Positions 36,514 through 44,605 of a stretch of 64,000 bases of DNA are shown here, one piece after another; position 1 is the stretch's first letter, and each line of letters begins with the position of its first letter. Source of the DNA: Mycolicibacterium chubuense NBB4 (GTDB lineage Bacteria > Actinomycetota > Actinomycetes > Mycobacteriales > Mycobacteriaceae). The notes below the pieces were generated by a model, which made no database searches, was not told the origin of the DNA, and was given only the letters and a program-made list of their open reading frames with translations. The translations under genes were made by a program, and so were the position numbers. Where the stretch lies: positions 3,410,001-3,474,000 of the forward strand of contig NC_018027.1 in assembly GCF_000266905.1 (NCBI RefSeq), written 5' to 3'.

Positions 36514-37254
36514 ATGGGTCCATTGAGCGGCAAGGTCGCGTTGGTCACGGGCGCCTCGGCTGGTCTGGGTGCGGCGACGGCGCGGTTGTTCGCCGACCGG
36601 GGCGCCCGGGTGTTCGGCATCGCCAGGGACGCAGCACGGATGGCCGAGGTGTTCGCCGGCCTCGACGGGTCCACGTTCGCCGCGGTCGACATCACCACGC
36701 CGCAGGCGTGCACACAGGCCGTCGAGGACTGCGTCGCACACTTCGGCCGGCTCGACATCCTGGCCAACATCGCGGGCTTCCACCGGATGCGCCACACCGC
36801 GACGATGACCGACGACGACTGGGTCGACGATCTCGCGGTGAACCTCAACGGGCCGTTCTACCTGTGCCGCGCCGCGCTGCCGCATCTGCTTCAGACGGGC
36901 GGCAACATCGTCAACGTCTCGTCGATCGCCGGCGTCGAGGGTGAGGTGTACTCGGCCGGCTACTGCGCCGCCAAACACGGCCTGGTGGGGTTGACCCGCG
37001 CGCTGGCCGTCGAGTTCACCAAGGAGCGGTTGCGGGTCAACGCGGTCTGTCCCGGGGGCATGCCCACCGCGCAGACCACGGAATTCCAGGCGCCCGACAA
37101 CGCGGACTGGGACCTGATCATGCGCATCGCCTCACCGCGGGGTTTCATGGAGACGGCCGACGTGGCCAAGGCGATCGCGTTTCTGGCCAGCGACGACGCC
37201 GCCGCGATCCACGGTGCGGTGTATCGCGTCGACAACGGCAAGGGCGCCGGCTGA
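36514..37254 (+). CDS. Short-chain dehydrogenase/reductase
   Basis: A 246-residue classical SDR. Cofactor motif VTGASAGLGAATA near residue 10, NIAGFHRM, catalytic serine region NVSSIAGVEG and the YxxxK site SAGYCAAKHGLVGLT are all intact. It most resembles 3-oxoacyl-ACP reductase/hydroxysteroid-type SDRs, but the substrate cannot be read from the sequence. It is 31 bases downstream of the transporter ATPase and convergent with a TetR gene (stop separation 1 base). Confidence 0.88.
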   Translation: MGPLSGKVALVTGASAGLGAATARLFADRGARVFGIARDAARMAEVFAGLDGSTFAAVDITTPQACTQAVEDCVAHFGRLDILANIAGFHRMRHTATMTDDDWVDDLAVNLNGPFYLCRAALPHLLQTGGNIVNVSSIAGVEGEVYSAGYCAAKHGLVGLTRALAVEFTKERLRVNAVCPGGMPTAQTTEFQAPDNADWDLIMRIASPRGFMETADVAKAIAFLASDDAAAIHGAVYRVDNGKGAG

Positions 37255-37255
37255 G

Positions 37256-37810
37256 TCAGCCGGTCGGTCCGGTAGCCGCAGGCGCGAGGAAGCGCTCGAG
37301 CATCTCCCGCTCGGCGACCGGGTCGGCCAGCGGCCAGTACAACAGCGAGAGCACCACGCGAACGATCCACTGGGCGGCCTGAGCGTCGCCGGCGGGGATG
37401 CCCGTCAGTTCCGCGACCAGCGCGGGCGGGACCGGGGATCGCCCTATCCACGTCAGCTCTCCGGCGCGCATCGAGTTCAGCAGCGTCTTCCCCATCGGAT
37501 CGGTACGGATCCGGTCGAGCGCGGCCGTCACCGCCGTGAGGGTGCGCTCCGTGCCGGACATCCCGGCAACGGCGGCGCGCACGGCGTCGATGATGCGCTC
37601 GGCCTCCCGCAGCAGCACCGCCTCGCGGATCCTGGCCTTGCCGCCGACATGCCGGTAGATCGTCGCCCGCGAGCAGTGCACCGCCGCCTGCAGCGCCGGG
37701 ATGTCGAAGGCCTCGAGGCCGTGACGCACGATCAGGTCGGTGGCGGCCGCATAGATGCGTTCGGCCGCTTCCGCACGCCGGTCGCCGACCAGCCAGTCGT
37801 CGGGCGCCAT
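37256..37810 (-). CDS. TetR-family regulator
   Basis: A 184-residue protein. The N-terminal HTH (about residues 28-55) reads AFDIPALQAAVHCSRATIYRHV; the rest is a helical ligand domain. ATG 37810 begins MAPDDWLVGDR. It diverges from a cytochrome P450 gene, with the palindrome TGAGATTCTCA 32 bases upstream of its start. It may control itself, the SDR or the P450. Confidence 0.85.
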   Translation of the reverse strand: MAPDDWLVGDRRAEAAERIYAAATDLIVRHGLEAFDIPALQAAVHCSRATIYRHVGGKARIREAVLLREAERIIDAVRAAVAGMSGTERTLTAVTAALDRIRTDPMGKTLLNSMRAGELTWIGRSPVPPALVAELTGIPAGDAQAAQWIVRVVLSLLYWPLADPVAEREMLERFLAPAATGPTG

Positions 37811-37841
37811 CGCCTCGTCTCCTCGGGTAGCGGGGGTGTCC

Positions 37842-37852
37842 TGAGATTCTCA
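37842..37852. promoter_or_regulatory. Candidate TetR operator
   Basis: TGAGATTCTCA is a perfect 5-bp inverted repeat around one base, in the gap between the divergent TetR and P450 genes. TGAGAC recurs at 37856 and near 37909, suggesting further half-sites. Confidence 0.45.
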
Positions 37853-37998
37853 TGCTGAGACGACTTCCGCGAAACATCTCGGCGTTCGGCCAGGTGGGTG
37901 CGCCGCGCTGAGACAGCGGCTCGCGGGAGTGCCACCGGGTCTTCCCGACTTCTCCGGCTCGGTTGACCCGGCAACGGTGGCGCGGTCAGCCTGTAGTC

Positions 37999-39219
37999 GT
38001 GACGGTGGTGAGTGGCGATCTCGGCGCGGCGTTGTTCCGCGACGAATACATCCAGGACCCGTACCCGCTCTATGCGCAGATGCGAGACCAGGGCTCGGTG
38101 CAGCGCGTCGGGGAGTCGGACTTTTACGCCGTCTGCAGCTGGGATGCCGTCAGCGAGGCCGTGGCCCGCACCGGCGACTTCTCGTCGAACCTGACCGGCA
38201 CGATGACCTACCAGCCCGGCGGCGCCGTCGGCCTCTTCCCGATGGACGAGCTCGGCGGTCCGACACAAGTGCTCGCGATCGCCGATGATCCGGTGCACGC
38301 TGCACACCGCAAGCTGCTGGTGCCTCACTTGGCGGCCAAACGGATCCGCGCGCTGGAATCCTTCGTGACCGACACGGTCGCCGACCTCGTCCGGGATGCG
38401 TTGCAGGCCGGACACGTCGAGTGGATGAGCGCGGTCGCCAACCGCCTGCCGATGATGGTGGTGTGCCGGCTCATCGGCGTTCCGGACGAGGACGCCGAGC
38501 AGTTGGCGGCGTGGGGCTACGCCAGCACCCAGCTGCTGGAGGGTCTGGTGGGCCCGGAGCAGTTGGCCGCGGCGGGCACCGCCGCGATGGAACTGGCCGC
38601 ATACGTCGCGGCGAGGTTCGACCGGGAGGCGGCGCAGCCGCACGACACGCTCATGGGCGGCCTCGCCAGAGCTTGCGCCGCAGGCGAACTCGACGCTCTG
38701 ACGGCGCAGATGATGATGGTGACGCTGTTCAGCGCGGGCGGTGAGTCGACGGCGTCCCTCATCGGCTCGGCGACCCAGATCGTCGCCGCCCGGCCGGACC
38801 TTGCGCACCGTCTGCGCGGGAATCCCGGACTGATACCGGCCTTCCTGGAGGAAGTGCTGCGCTTCGAGCCGCCCTTCCGCGGCCATTACCGCCACGTCCT
38901 CGGTGACTGCACCCTCGACGGACACCGGCTGACCGCCGGTTCCCGGCTGATTCTGCTGTGGGGCGCCGCGAACCGGGATCCGGCGCACATCGAAGCCCCC
39001 GACGAATTCCGGATGGATCGAGAACTCAAGGGGCACATCGCCTTCGGCAAGGGTGTACACTTCTGTGTCGGCGCCGCACTGGCCCGCCTGGAAGCCCGCG
39101 TGGTGCTCGAGCACCTGCTCGCGCACACCACCCACATCCACACTGCCGGGCCGGGACGGTGGCTACCCAGTCTGCTGGTGCGCCGACTCGACAGCCTCAC
39201 GCTCACGCTCGAGCAGTGA
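37999..39219 (+). CDS. Cytochrome P450
   Basis: A 406-residue soluble P450 monooxygenase. The I-helix AGGESTASLIGS, K-helix EEVLRFEPP (ExxR) and the heme-ligand loop IAFGKGVHFCVGAALARLE with the axial cysteine near residue 355 are intact. GTG 37999 gives a normal short N-terminus; there is no ribosome site that decides the start. No ferredoxin or reductase gene is adjacent, so partners are encoded elsewhere. The neighbours (SDR, DapB-like, Rieske oxygenase) suggest oxidative breakdown of a sterol, terpene or aromatic compound. Confidence 0.92.
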   Translation: MTVVSGDLGAALFRDEYIQDPYPLYAQMRDQGSVQRVGESDFYAVCSWDAVSEAVARTGDFSSNLTGTMTYQPGGAVGLFPMDELGGPTQVLAIADDPVHAAHRKLLVPHLAAKRIRALESFVTDTVADLVRDALQAGHVEWMSAVANRLPMMVVCRLIGVPDEDAEQLAAWGYASTQLLEGLVGPEQLAAAGTAAMELAAYVAARFDREAAQPHDTLMGGLARACAAGELDALTAQMMMVTLFSAGGESTASLIGSATQIVAARPDLAHRLRGNPGLIPAFLEEVLRFEPPFRGHYRHVLGDCTLDGHRLTAGSRLILLWGAANRDPAHIEAPDEFRMDRELKGHIAFGKGVHFCVGAALARLEARVVLEHLLAHTTHIHTAGPGRWLPSLLVRRLDSLTLTLEQ

Positions 39220-39252
39220 TCGTGATCGCACCCTCGGGGCGGGGGTCGGCGG

Positions 39253-40332
39253 TCAGAGCGTGAAGCGGCCGGCGAACCCGCGCAGCGGAAGGTCGGCGCT
39301 GGTGACGATTCCAGGAGGCGCGGCGACGACGGATTTGATCGCGTTGAGCGCCGGCATGCCGGTGACCGTCATCCCGATGGACGCGAAGCTGGCCGGATCC
39401 GACAAGTCGACCCCCGGCTTCGGGAAGATCATGTGCTTGTTGTAGATGTTCGGGTCACCTTTGATCGCAGTGATGTAGCAGCCCTTGATGTCCCAGCTCG
39501 GATCGGTGTGCGGCGTCATCTGCCATTCCAGGTGGGTCTCCACGCGCGGCACCCCGTCGACCATGCCCTGGTAGCGAATGTAGTTGCCGCCCAGTGACCC
39601 CTTCGGCAGCCGATACCAGCCCAGGTCGACGTCCTTTGTGCACGCGCCGAGTTCGTACCTGAACGTCACCTCGTCGAGCGTCAGGCCGAAGCAGTCGGCC
39701 ATCATGTAGACGCTGTCGGCGAACACGCGCGTGTACTTCTCCAGCTTGCCGGGGATCTCCGGGTCGTCGACAGGCCGGCCGTAGCCCACCTCGATCCAGG
39801 TGTCCCTGGAGTGATGGCAGGACACGTCGACCGATTCGATCGTCGTGACATTCTCGATCTCGGCCACGTCGGCGGAGCAGACGACGCCGAGGATCTGGTT
39901 CAGTCCCGGGTTCATGCCCGTCCCGTAGAACGTCGAACCGCCTCTCTCACAGGCCTGCTGGAGCAGCGCGGTCACCGGCTTGCCGGAGTGATGGGGGTGG
40001 TTGCGGTCGCGGTGCCAGCCGGTGATCCAGTCCGCGGTGGTGACGACGTCGATACCGGCTTCGAGGACCTTGACGTACAGGTCTTCGTCGGGGAAGACGC
40101 CGTGGAAGGTGAGCACGTCGGGCTCAGCGGCGATGATCTCGTCGATCGTGCCGGTGGCGATCACTCCGTTGGGCGCCAGCCCGGCGAGCTCGCCGGCGTC
40201 CCTTCCGATCTTCTCCGGCGAATAGCAGTGCACCCCAACCAGTTCCAGGTCGGGCTGGGCGGCGATGCGCTTGATCATCTCCGAGCCGACATTGCCGGTG
40301 GCCACCTGGAAGACCCTAATGGGCTGGCTCAT
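39253..40332 (-). CDS. DapB-like NAD(P)-binding dehydrogenase (second paralogue)
   Basis: A 359-residue protein of the same type as the one at 29682-30761. It shows the Rossmann start RVFQVATGNVGSEMIKRIAAQP, the GRDAGELAGL loop, FHGVFPDEDLYVKVLEAGID and GTGMNPGLNQILG. It lies 17 bases downstream of a Rieske oxygenase gene, so the two are probably one operon: the oxygenase hydroxylates and this enzyme oxidises or reduces a product. The reaction is unproven. The ATG has AAGGCGAATC upstream. Confidence 0.83.
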   Translation of the reverse strand: MSQPIRVFQVATGNVGSEMIKRIAAQPDLELVGVHCYSPEKIGRDAGELAGLAPNGVIATGTIDEIIAAEPDVLTFHGVFPDEDLYVKVLEAGIDVVTTADWITGWHRDRNHPHHSGKPVTALLQQACERGGSTFYGTGMNPGLNQILGVVCSADVAEIENVTTIESVDVSCHHSRDTWIEVGYGRPVDDPEIPGKLEKYTRVFADSVYMMADCFGLTLDEVTFRYELGACTKDVDLGWYRLPKGSLGGNYIRYQGMVDGVPRVETHLEWQMTPHTDPSWDIKGCYITAIKGDPNIYNKHMIFPKPGVDLSDPASFASIGMTVTGMPALNAIKSVVAAPPGIVTSADLPLRGFAGRFTL

Positions 40333-40349
40333 GATTCGCCTTTCGTCGT

Positions 40350-41375
40350 TCAACGGGTGTGCGCGGCGAGTTCGGCGGCGCTGCCGCCTCGACCGTCGGG
40401 ATAGAACCTCTTGGCCCATTCGCGAATCGCGGTGAACCCCTGCAGCTCCGAACCGGCGAGCGCCGGCGGGTCGGAGTAACGCTGGTGGGCCCAGATATGG
40501 ATGTCCTGGCTGAACTGCCGGATCACCTCGGCACCGAATTCCCCGGCCTTGGCCGCGGCACGCGCCGGATCGCGGACCTCGCCGGCCGGACGGCCGATGT
40601 AGACCATGAACCGCACATCGGAGGTGGACTCGTCGACGGGGGTGATCGCCGAGATCGTGCGGTTGTCGATCATGCCCCAACTCTTGGTCACCGCGATGCC
40701 GAGGCCGCCGTTGATGGCCTCGACACCACTGTTGACGTCCTCGATCCGCTGCCCGTCGTCGCCTTCGAAGGTGATGGTGAAGTCGACGTAGGACACCGGG
40801 TCGTCGAAGTCGTGGCGGGTGAACACCGGCACGATCGGCGTGTTGTGCACGTATTTGAAGTGCGCGAAGTCCACGCCGTTCTCCAGCACGTACTGCGGGT
40901 GCATCTCCAGGCCCTGCCGGAACAGGCGCTGCTGTGGGTAGTAATCCGCGGCGGTGGACCCGTCGGCGAAGCCGGCGAACACATCGGGAGCGTCGAAGAA
41001 CGGCTCGCGATTCTCGGTGTCGTGCCAGATGTAGACCGACTCGTTGCGCTCGATCACGGGGTAGGTCGTGATGCGGCGACCCCGGTTGGGGCGGTCCTCG
41101 TAGGGGATGCAGACGTTGCGGCCCTGCTGATTCCACTGCCACCCGTGGAAGGGGCACTGCAGGACCTCACCGTGCACGGTGCCGCCGTAGCCGAGGTGGG
41201 CGCCGAGATGCTCGCAGTAGGCGTTCATCACGGTGAGCGCTCCCGACTCGGCACGCCAGGCGATCATCTCCTGGCCGAAGTACTTCATCGTGCGCACATC
41301 GCCGACCGCGATCTCGTCCGACCAGGCGACCTGAAACCATCCGGTCGGCTTCATCGATAAGGGCGGCTTGGCCAT
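40350..41375 (-). CDS. Rieske non-heme iron oxygenase (KshA-like)
   Basis: A 341-residue oxygenase. Rieske [2Fe-2S] ligands are in YCEHLGAHLG and QCPFHGWQW (residues about 54-78). Non-heme iron ligands are in NGVDFAHFKYVHNT, with the carboxylate expected later. The overall form resembles 3-ketosteroid 9-alpha-hydroxylase oxygenase KshA and related mycobacterial Rieske proteins. It diverges from a TetR gene across a short gap with a palindrome, and leads the operon with the DapB-like dehydrogenase. Confidence 0.88.
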   Translation of the reverse strand: MAKPPLSMKPTGWFQVAWSDEIAVGDVRTMKYFGQEMIAWRAESGALTVMNAYCEHLGAHLGYGGTVHGEVLQCPFHGWQWNQQGRNVCIPYEDRPNRGRRITTYPVIERNESVYIWHDTENREPFFDAPDVFAGFADGSTAADYYPQQRLFRQGLEMHPQYVLENGVDFAHFKYVHNTPIVPVFTRHDFDDPVSYVDFTITFEGDDGQRIEDVNSGVEAINGGLGIAVTKSWGMIDNRTISAITPVDESTSDVRFMVYIGRPAGEVRDPARAAAKAGEFGAEVIRQFSQDIHIWAHQRYSDPPALAGSELQGFTAIREWAKRFYPDGRGGSAAELAAHTR

Positions 41376-41411
41376 CGGCTGTCCCTTCGCGCTGCTTTCG
41401 GAAGAAACATA

Positions 41412-41422
41412 GTAGGTTCTAC
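41412..41422. promoter_or_regulatory. Candidate TetR operator
   Basis: GTAGGTTCTAC is a 4-bp inverted repeat around GTT, extendable to 5 of 6 bases on each side (TAGTAG/CTACGA). It sits between the divergent Rieske oxygenase (start 41375) and TetR (start 41456) genes, where an operator would regulate both. Confidence 0.5.
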
Positions 41423-41455
41423 GAAACTGTCAAGGAGCGGGCTATCCTCTCAAGG

Positions 41456-42091
41456 GTGACCGAGGTGGCCGAGGGTCCCGCGCCGGCGCGGCGCCGTAAC
41501 CGGCGCGGCCAGGCGACCCGCGAGAACATGCTCGAAGCCGCGTTGCGCTCGCTGGCATCGGGCGATCCGGGGTCCGTGTCGGCCAACCGCATCGCCAAGG
41601 ACATCGGCGCGACGTGGGGGGCGGTGCAGTACCAGTTCGGGGATGCCGACGGCTTCTGGGCCGCCGTGCTGCACCGCACCGCGGAACGCCGAGCCGACCT
41701 GTTCTGCACGGTCGACGAGAGCGCGCCGCTGCGCGACCGCGTGGCCGGCATCATCGACACGCTGTATCGCGGCCTCGGCGAACCGGATTCGCGGGCCATC
41801 GAGAATCTGCGGGCGGCACTCCCCCGCGACCACGCGGAGCTCGAACGGCTCTATCCCCGCACGGCCGCCGAGCTGTACTCCTGGGGTCAGTCCTGGCTGC
41901 AGACGTGCCGGCACGCCTTCGCCGGTCTCGACATCGATCCGGAACGGCTGCGTGAGGTCGCCACCCTGATTCCGGGCGCGATGCGCGGTCTGGTCTCCGA
42001 GCGCCAGCTGGGCTCCTACGCCGACCTGGATGTGGCGCGCCGCGGGCTGACCAACGCGCTGGTCGCGTATCTGCAGGGCGGATCCGCCTGA
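41456..42091 (+). CDS. TetR-family regulator
   Basis: A 211-residue regulator with a basic N-terminus (ARRRNRRGQATRENML) and HTH segment SANRIAKDIGATWGAVQYQF. The remainder is the ligand-binding helical domain. GTG 41456 is the only reasonable start. It diverges from the Rieske oxygenase operon and probably controls it through the palindrome at 41412-41422. The effector would be the substrate of that pathway. Confidence 0.86.
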   Translation: MTEVAEGPAPARRRNRRGQATRENMLEAALRSLASGDPGSVSANRIAKDIGATWGAVQYQFGDADGFWAAVLHRTAERRADLFCTVDESAPLRDRVAGIIDTLYRGLGEPDSRAIENLRAALPRDHAELERLYPRTAAELYSWGQSWLQTCRHAFAGLDIDPERLREVATLIPGAMRGLVSERQLGSYADLDVARRGLTNALVAYLQGGSA

Positions 42092-42104
42092 TCGCGGCAG
42101 GCCC

Positions 42105-42431
42105 TCAGCCCCACAGGGACATCAACGTCACATAGCAGGCGGTGCCGGCCAGGATGCTGAGCAGGGCACGTCCGCGCCACACATGCAGGCCGATGGTGAG
42201 CGCCACGGCGATCGCCAGCCAGATCAGCTGCAGGGCAGCAGTTCCCGCCGCCGTGCGCAGCGTGTAGATCGCCAGCATCAGCATCACGCCGACCGGCATG
42301 TGGATGCTGAGATACGCGACGATCCTGCTGTGGCGCATCGGCGCCAGCGCGGCGAACGGCAGAGCCCGCAGCGCCCACGTGATCCCGGCGCTGACCGCCA
42401 CGAGCAGCGCGATGTGGGCGTGGTCAGGCAC
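42105..42431 (-). CDS. azlD: AzlD-family branched-chain amino acid export subunit
   Basis: A 108-residue protein with about four hydrophobic segments (IALLVAVSAGITWALRALPF; VAYLSIHMPVGVMLMLAIY; LQLIWLAIAVALTIGL; LLSILAGTACYVTL). AzlD is the small partner of AzlC. GTG 42431 overlaps the azlC stop by eight bases, so expression is coupled. The frame extending further upstream overlaps azlC and is not used. Confidence 0.85.
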   Translation of the reverse strand: MPDHAHIALLVAVSAGITWALRALPFAALAPMRHSRIVAYLSIHMPVGVMLMLAIYTLRTAAGTAALQLIWLAIAVALTIGLHVWRGRALLSILAGTACYVTLMSLWG

Positions 42432-43128
42432 GTCGCGGCCTGCGATCGCCGACCGCCATCCGCACGACCAGCGCCCCGGTGAACGCGGCGAAGGCACACA
42501 CCAGCATCTGCCCCGGAACCAGCAGCCAGGCCCCGATCGCGCACACCGCCGCGATCCCCGCGGTGAGCCGGTCCGGGCGCTGCCGGTAGGCGTCGATGCC
42601 CAGCACGATGAACAAGGCGGTCAACGCGAAGTCCAGACCCCGGAGCCGATCGATGGGAATCGCCTCGCCGACGAGCCCGCCCAGGCCCGCGCCGGTCACC
42701 CATAGCAGGTGAAAGGCAATCTGCATCAACAGGATCGGCCGCGTGGTCCAGCTGCGCGCCTCGGGGCTGACACCCACGGCGTAGGCCTCGTCGGACAGCG
42801 TGTAGGTGCTGTACAGCTTCCCCGCCGCACCCCTCACCCGCTGCAGCGGGAACGACAGCGCATAGAACACGTGCCGGGAGTTCACCACGAACGTCGTCGC
42901 CGCGACCGTCGCGACCGGTGCGGCGACGGCCGCCAGATGCACCAACAGGAACTCGAACGAACCGGCGTAGATCACCGCGGCGAACACCGGCGCCCACCAC
43001 CACGCGAGCCCGGCGTGGACCACGAGGAAGCCGAGCGCCATTCCCAGCGGGATGAATGCCAGGCCGATGGGTGCGGTCAGCGCCAGCACCGCACGCAGGC
43101 TGTGGTCGGACTCGGGACGGGGCGGCAT
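42424..43128 (-). CDS. azlC: AzlC-family amino acid exporter
   Basis: A 234-residue membrane protein of the AzlC/YgaZ family, which with AzlD exports branched-chain amino acids. It has multiple hydrophobic helices and the conserved VYAGSFEFLLVHL, VVNSRHVFYALSFPL and LSDEAYAVGV motifs. ATG 43128 is 12 bases after an AGGAGG ribosome site; GTG 43140 would lie too close to it. It diverges from a lipoprotein gene. Confidence 0.88.
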   Translation of the reverse strand: MPPRPESDHSLRAVLALTAPIGLAFIPLGMALGFLVVHAGLAWWWAPVFAAVIYAGSFEFLLVHLAAVAAPVATVAATTFVVNSRHVFYALSFPLQRVRGAAGKLYSTYTLSDEAYAVGVSPEARSWTTRPILLMQIAFHLLWVTGAGLGGLVGEAIPIDRLRGLDFALTALFIVLGIDAYRQRPDRLTAGIAAVCAIGAWLLVPGQMLVCAFAAFTGALVVRMAVGDRRPRRA

Positions 43129-43149
43129 CGGGCGAAACACCTCCTGGAC

Positions 43150-43614
43150 ATGGCCTCGGGGGCTAGCTTTTCACGAGTGGCTCACTGGGCGATCGGCGCG
43201 GCGGCCGCCGCAGCGGTGCTGACGGCGTGCGCGGCCACCTCCCACGCGTCGCCCGCCGCGCCGGCGCCGCATACGAAGAACTGGTTCGACCTCGACGCCG
43301 GCGACTGCATCACCGACGTCCCGGCCGTCGACACCGGCGAGGTCACCGTGACCGTCGTCGACTGCGCCGCACCGCACCGGGCCGAGGTGTTCCTCCGCAG
43401 ACCGACGGCGGTCGACACCGCAGTCACCGACGTCGCCGACACCGTGTGCGCCGCCGGCCTCGCCCGCTACACCGGCGGTGGACCTTTCGTCGCCGACTAC
43501 CTGATCGATTCGAACCAGGACCGCACCTCGGCCGACCCGTTGCCGAGCACGATCATCTGCCTCCTCGAGGCCGGGAACGGCGGCCTGCTGACCACCTCGG
43601 CACGAAAGGCGTGA
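43150..43614 (+). CDS. Lipoprotein, septum-formation-like domain
   Basis: A 154-residue protein with signal AIGAAAAAAVLTAC (lipobox LTAC near residue 27). The mature part is a small beta-rich domain with KNWFDLDAGDCITDVP, TVVDCAAPHRAEVFL and a C-terminal TIICLLEAG; the paired cysteines suggest disulfides. This resembles the Septum_form/DUF4190-associated domain of actinobacteria. The role is unknown. It ends one base before the ATG of the hydrolase gene. Confidence 0.72.
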   Translation: MASGASFSRVAHWAIGAAAAAAVLTACAATSHASPAAPAPHTKNWFDLDAGDCITDVPAVDTGEVTVTVVDCAAPHRAEVFLRRPTAVDTAVTDVADTVCAAGLARYTGGGPFVADYLIDSNQDRTSADPLPSTIICLLEAGNGGLLTTSARKA

Positions 43615-43615
43615 G

Positions 43616-44605
43616 ATGGACCTGGTCACGCAGTGGCGCAGCGGCGCAACGTCTTTCCGGTGGGCGTCGACGGCGCCGGCGAACGCACACGCCCAGGTCG
43701 AGGTGTTCGCCCGTCGCAGCGGAACGCCGGGCGCGCCGGCCCTGGTCTGTGTGCACGGATTTCCGACGTCGAGCATCGACTACCGCGGGCTGACCCGCGA
43801 ACTCGACGGCGAATTCGACATCTACACCCTGGACTTTCCCGGCTACGGGTTCTCCGGCAAGCCGCCCGCACCCTACGCGTACTCCCTCTACGACGACGCC
43901 CGACTGCTCGTGCACGCCATCACCGAGGTCTGGCGACTCGACACGTACCGCATCATCACCCACGACCGCGGCAGCAGCGTCGGGATGATCGCGGTGCCGA
44001 TGCTGGCCGCGGCCGGCAGGGCACCAGCTGAGCTGTTCCTCACCAACGCCAACATCTTTCTGCCGCTGGCCAATCTCACGGCATTTCAACGGGCCCTCCT
44101 CGACGACGCGACCGGGCGCCCCACCGCCGCGGCCACCACCCCCGAACTCCTGGCCGCCGGACTGGGACAGACCACGTTCATGCCGCGCCGAGGACTCGAT
44201 GACCCTGAAATCGCCGCGCTGGCTTACTGTTTCGGATACAACGACGGAATCGGCGTGCTGCCCGACACGATCCGGTACCTGCACGAACGCGCCGCCGACG
44301 AGACCGGCTGGCTGGAATCGCTGTCGGCGATCGACGTCGACACCACGTTGATCTGGGGCCTGCACGACAGCGTGGCGCCGCTGCGCGTGGCCAACCACGT
44401 CTGGCAGACGTACCTGAAGCGCAAGCCCGGCCGCAACCGCTACTGGGTGGTCCCCGGCGCCGACCACTACGTGCAGTGCGACGCCCCGCAGGAGCTGGCG
44501 CACATCATCCGGCTGACCACCGAGGGCCTTGCACTCGACCTGCAGACGATCGGCGATCGCCCCGACGGCGCGGTACTGGTGGACCAGTCAGACGGCGACG
44601 GTTGA
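43616..44605 (+). CDS. Alpha/beta hydrolase (epoxide hydrolase/haloalkane dehalogenase-like)
   Basis: A 329-residue hydrolase. VCVHGFPTSSIDYRGL is the oxyanion-hole region, and ITHDRGSSVGM has an aspartate at the nucleophile elbow, as in haloalkane dehalogenases and epoxide hydrolases. The catalytic histidine is in GADHYVQ near the end. The substrate is undefined. It follows the lipoprotein gene closely, in an apparent two-gene unit. Its 3' end overlaps the convergent protease gene by 18 bases. Confidence 0.82.
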   Translation: MDLVTQWRSGATSFRWASTAPANAHAQVEVFARRSGTPGAPALVCVHGFPTSSIDYRGLTRELDGEFDIYTLDFPGYGFSGKPPAPYAYSLYDDARLLVHAITEVWRLDTYRIITHDRGSSVGMIAVPMLAAAGRAPAELFLTNANIFLPLANLTAFQRALLDDATGRPTAAATTPELLAAGLGQTTFMPRRGLDDPEIAALAYCFGYNDGIGVLPDTIRYLHERAADETGWLESLSAIDVDTTLIWGLHDSVAPLRVANHVWQTYLKRKPGRNRYWVVPGADHYVQCDAPQELAHIIRLTTEGLALDLQTIGDRPDGAVLVDQSDGDG

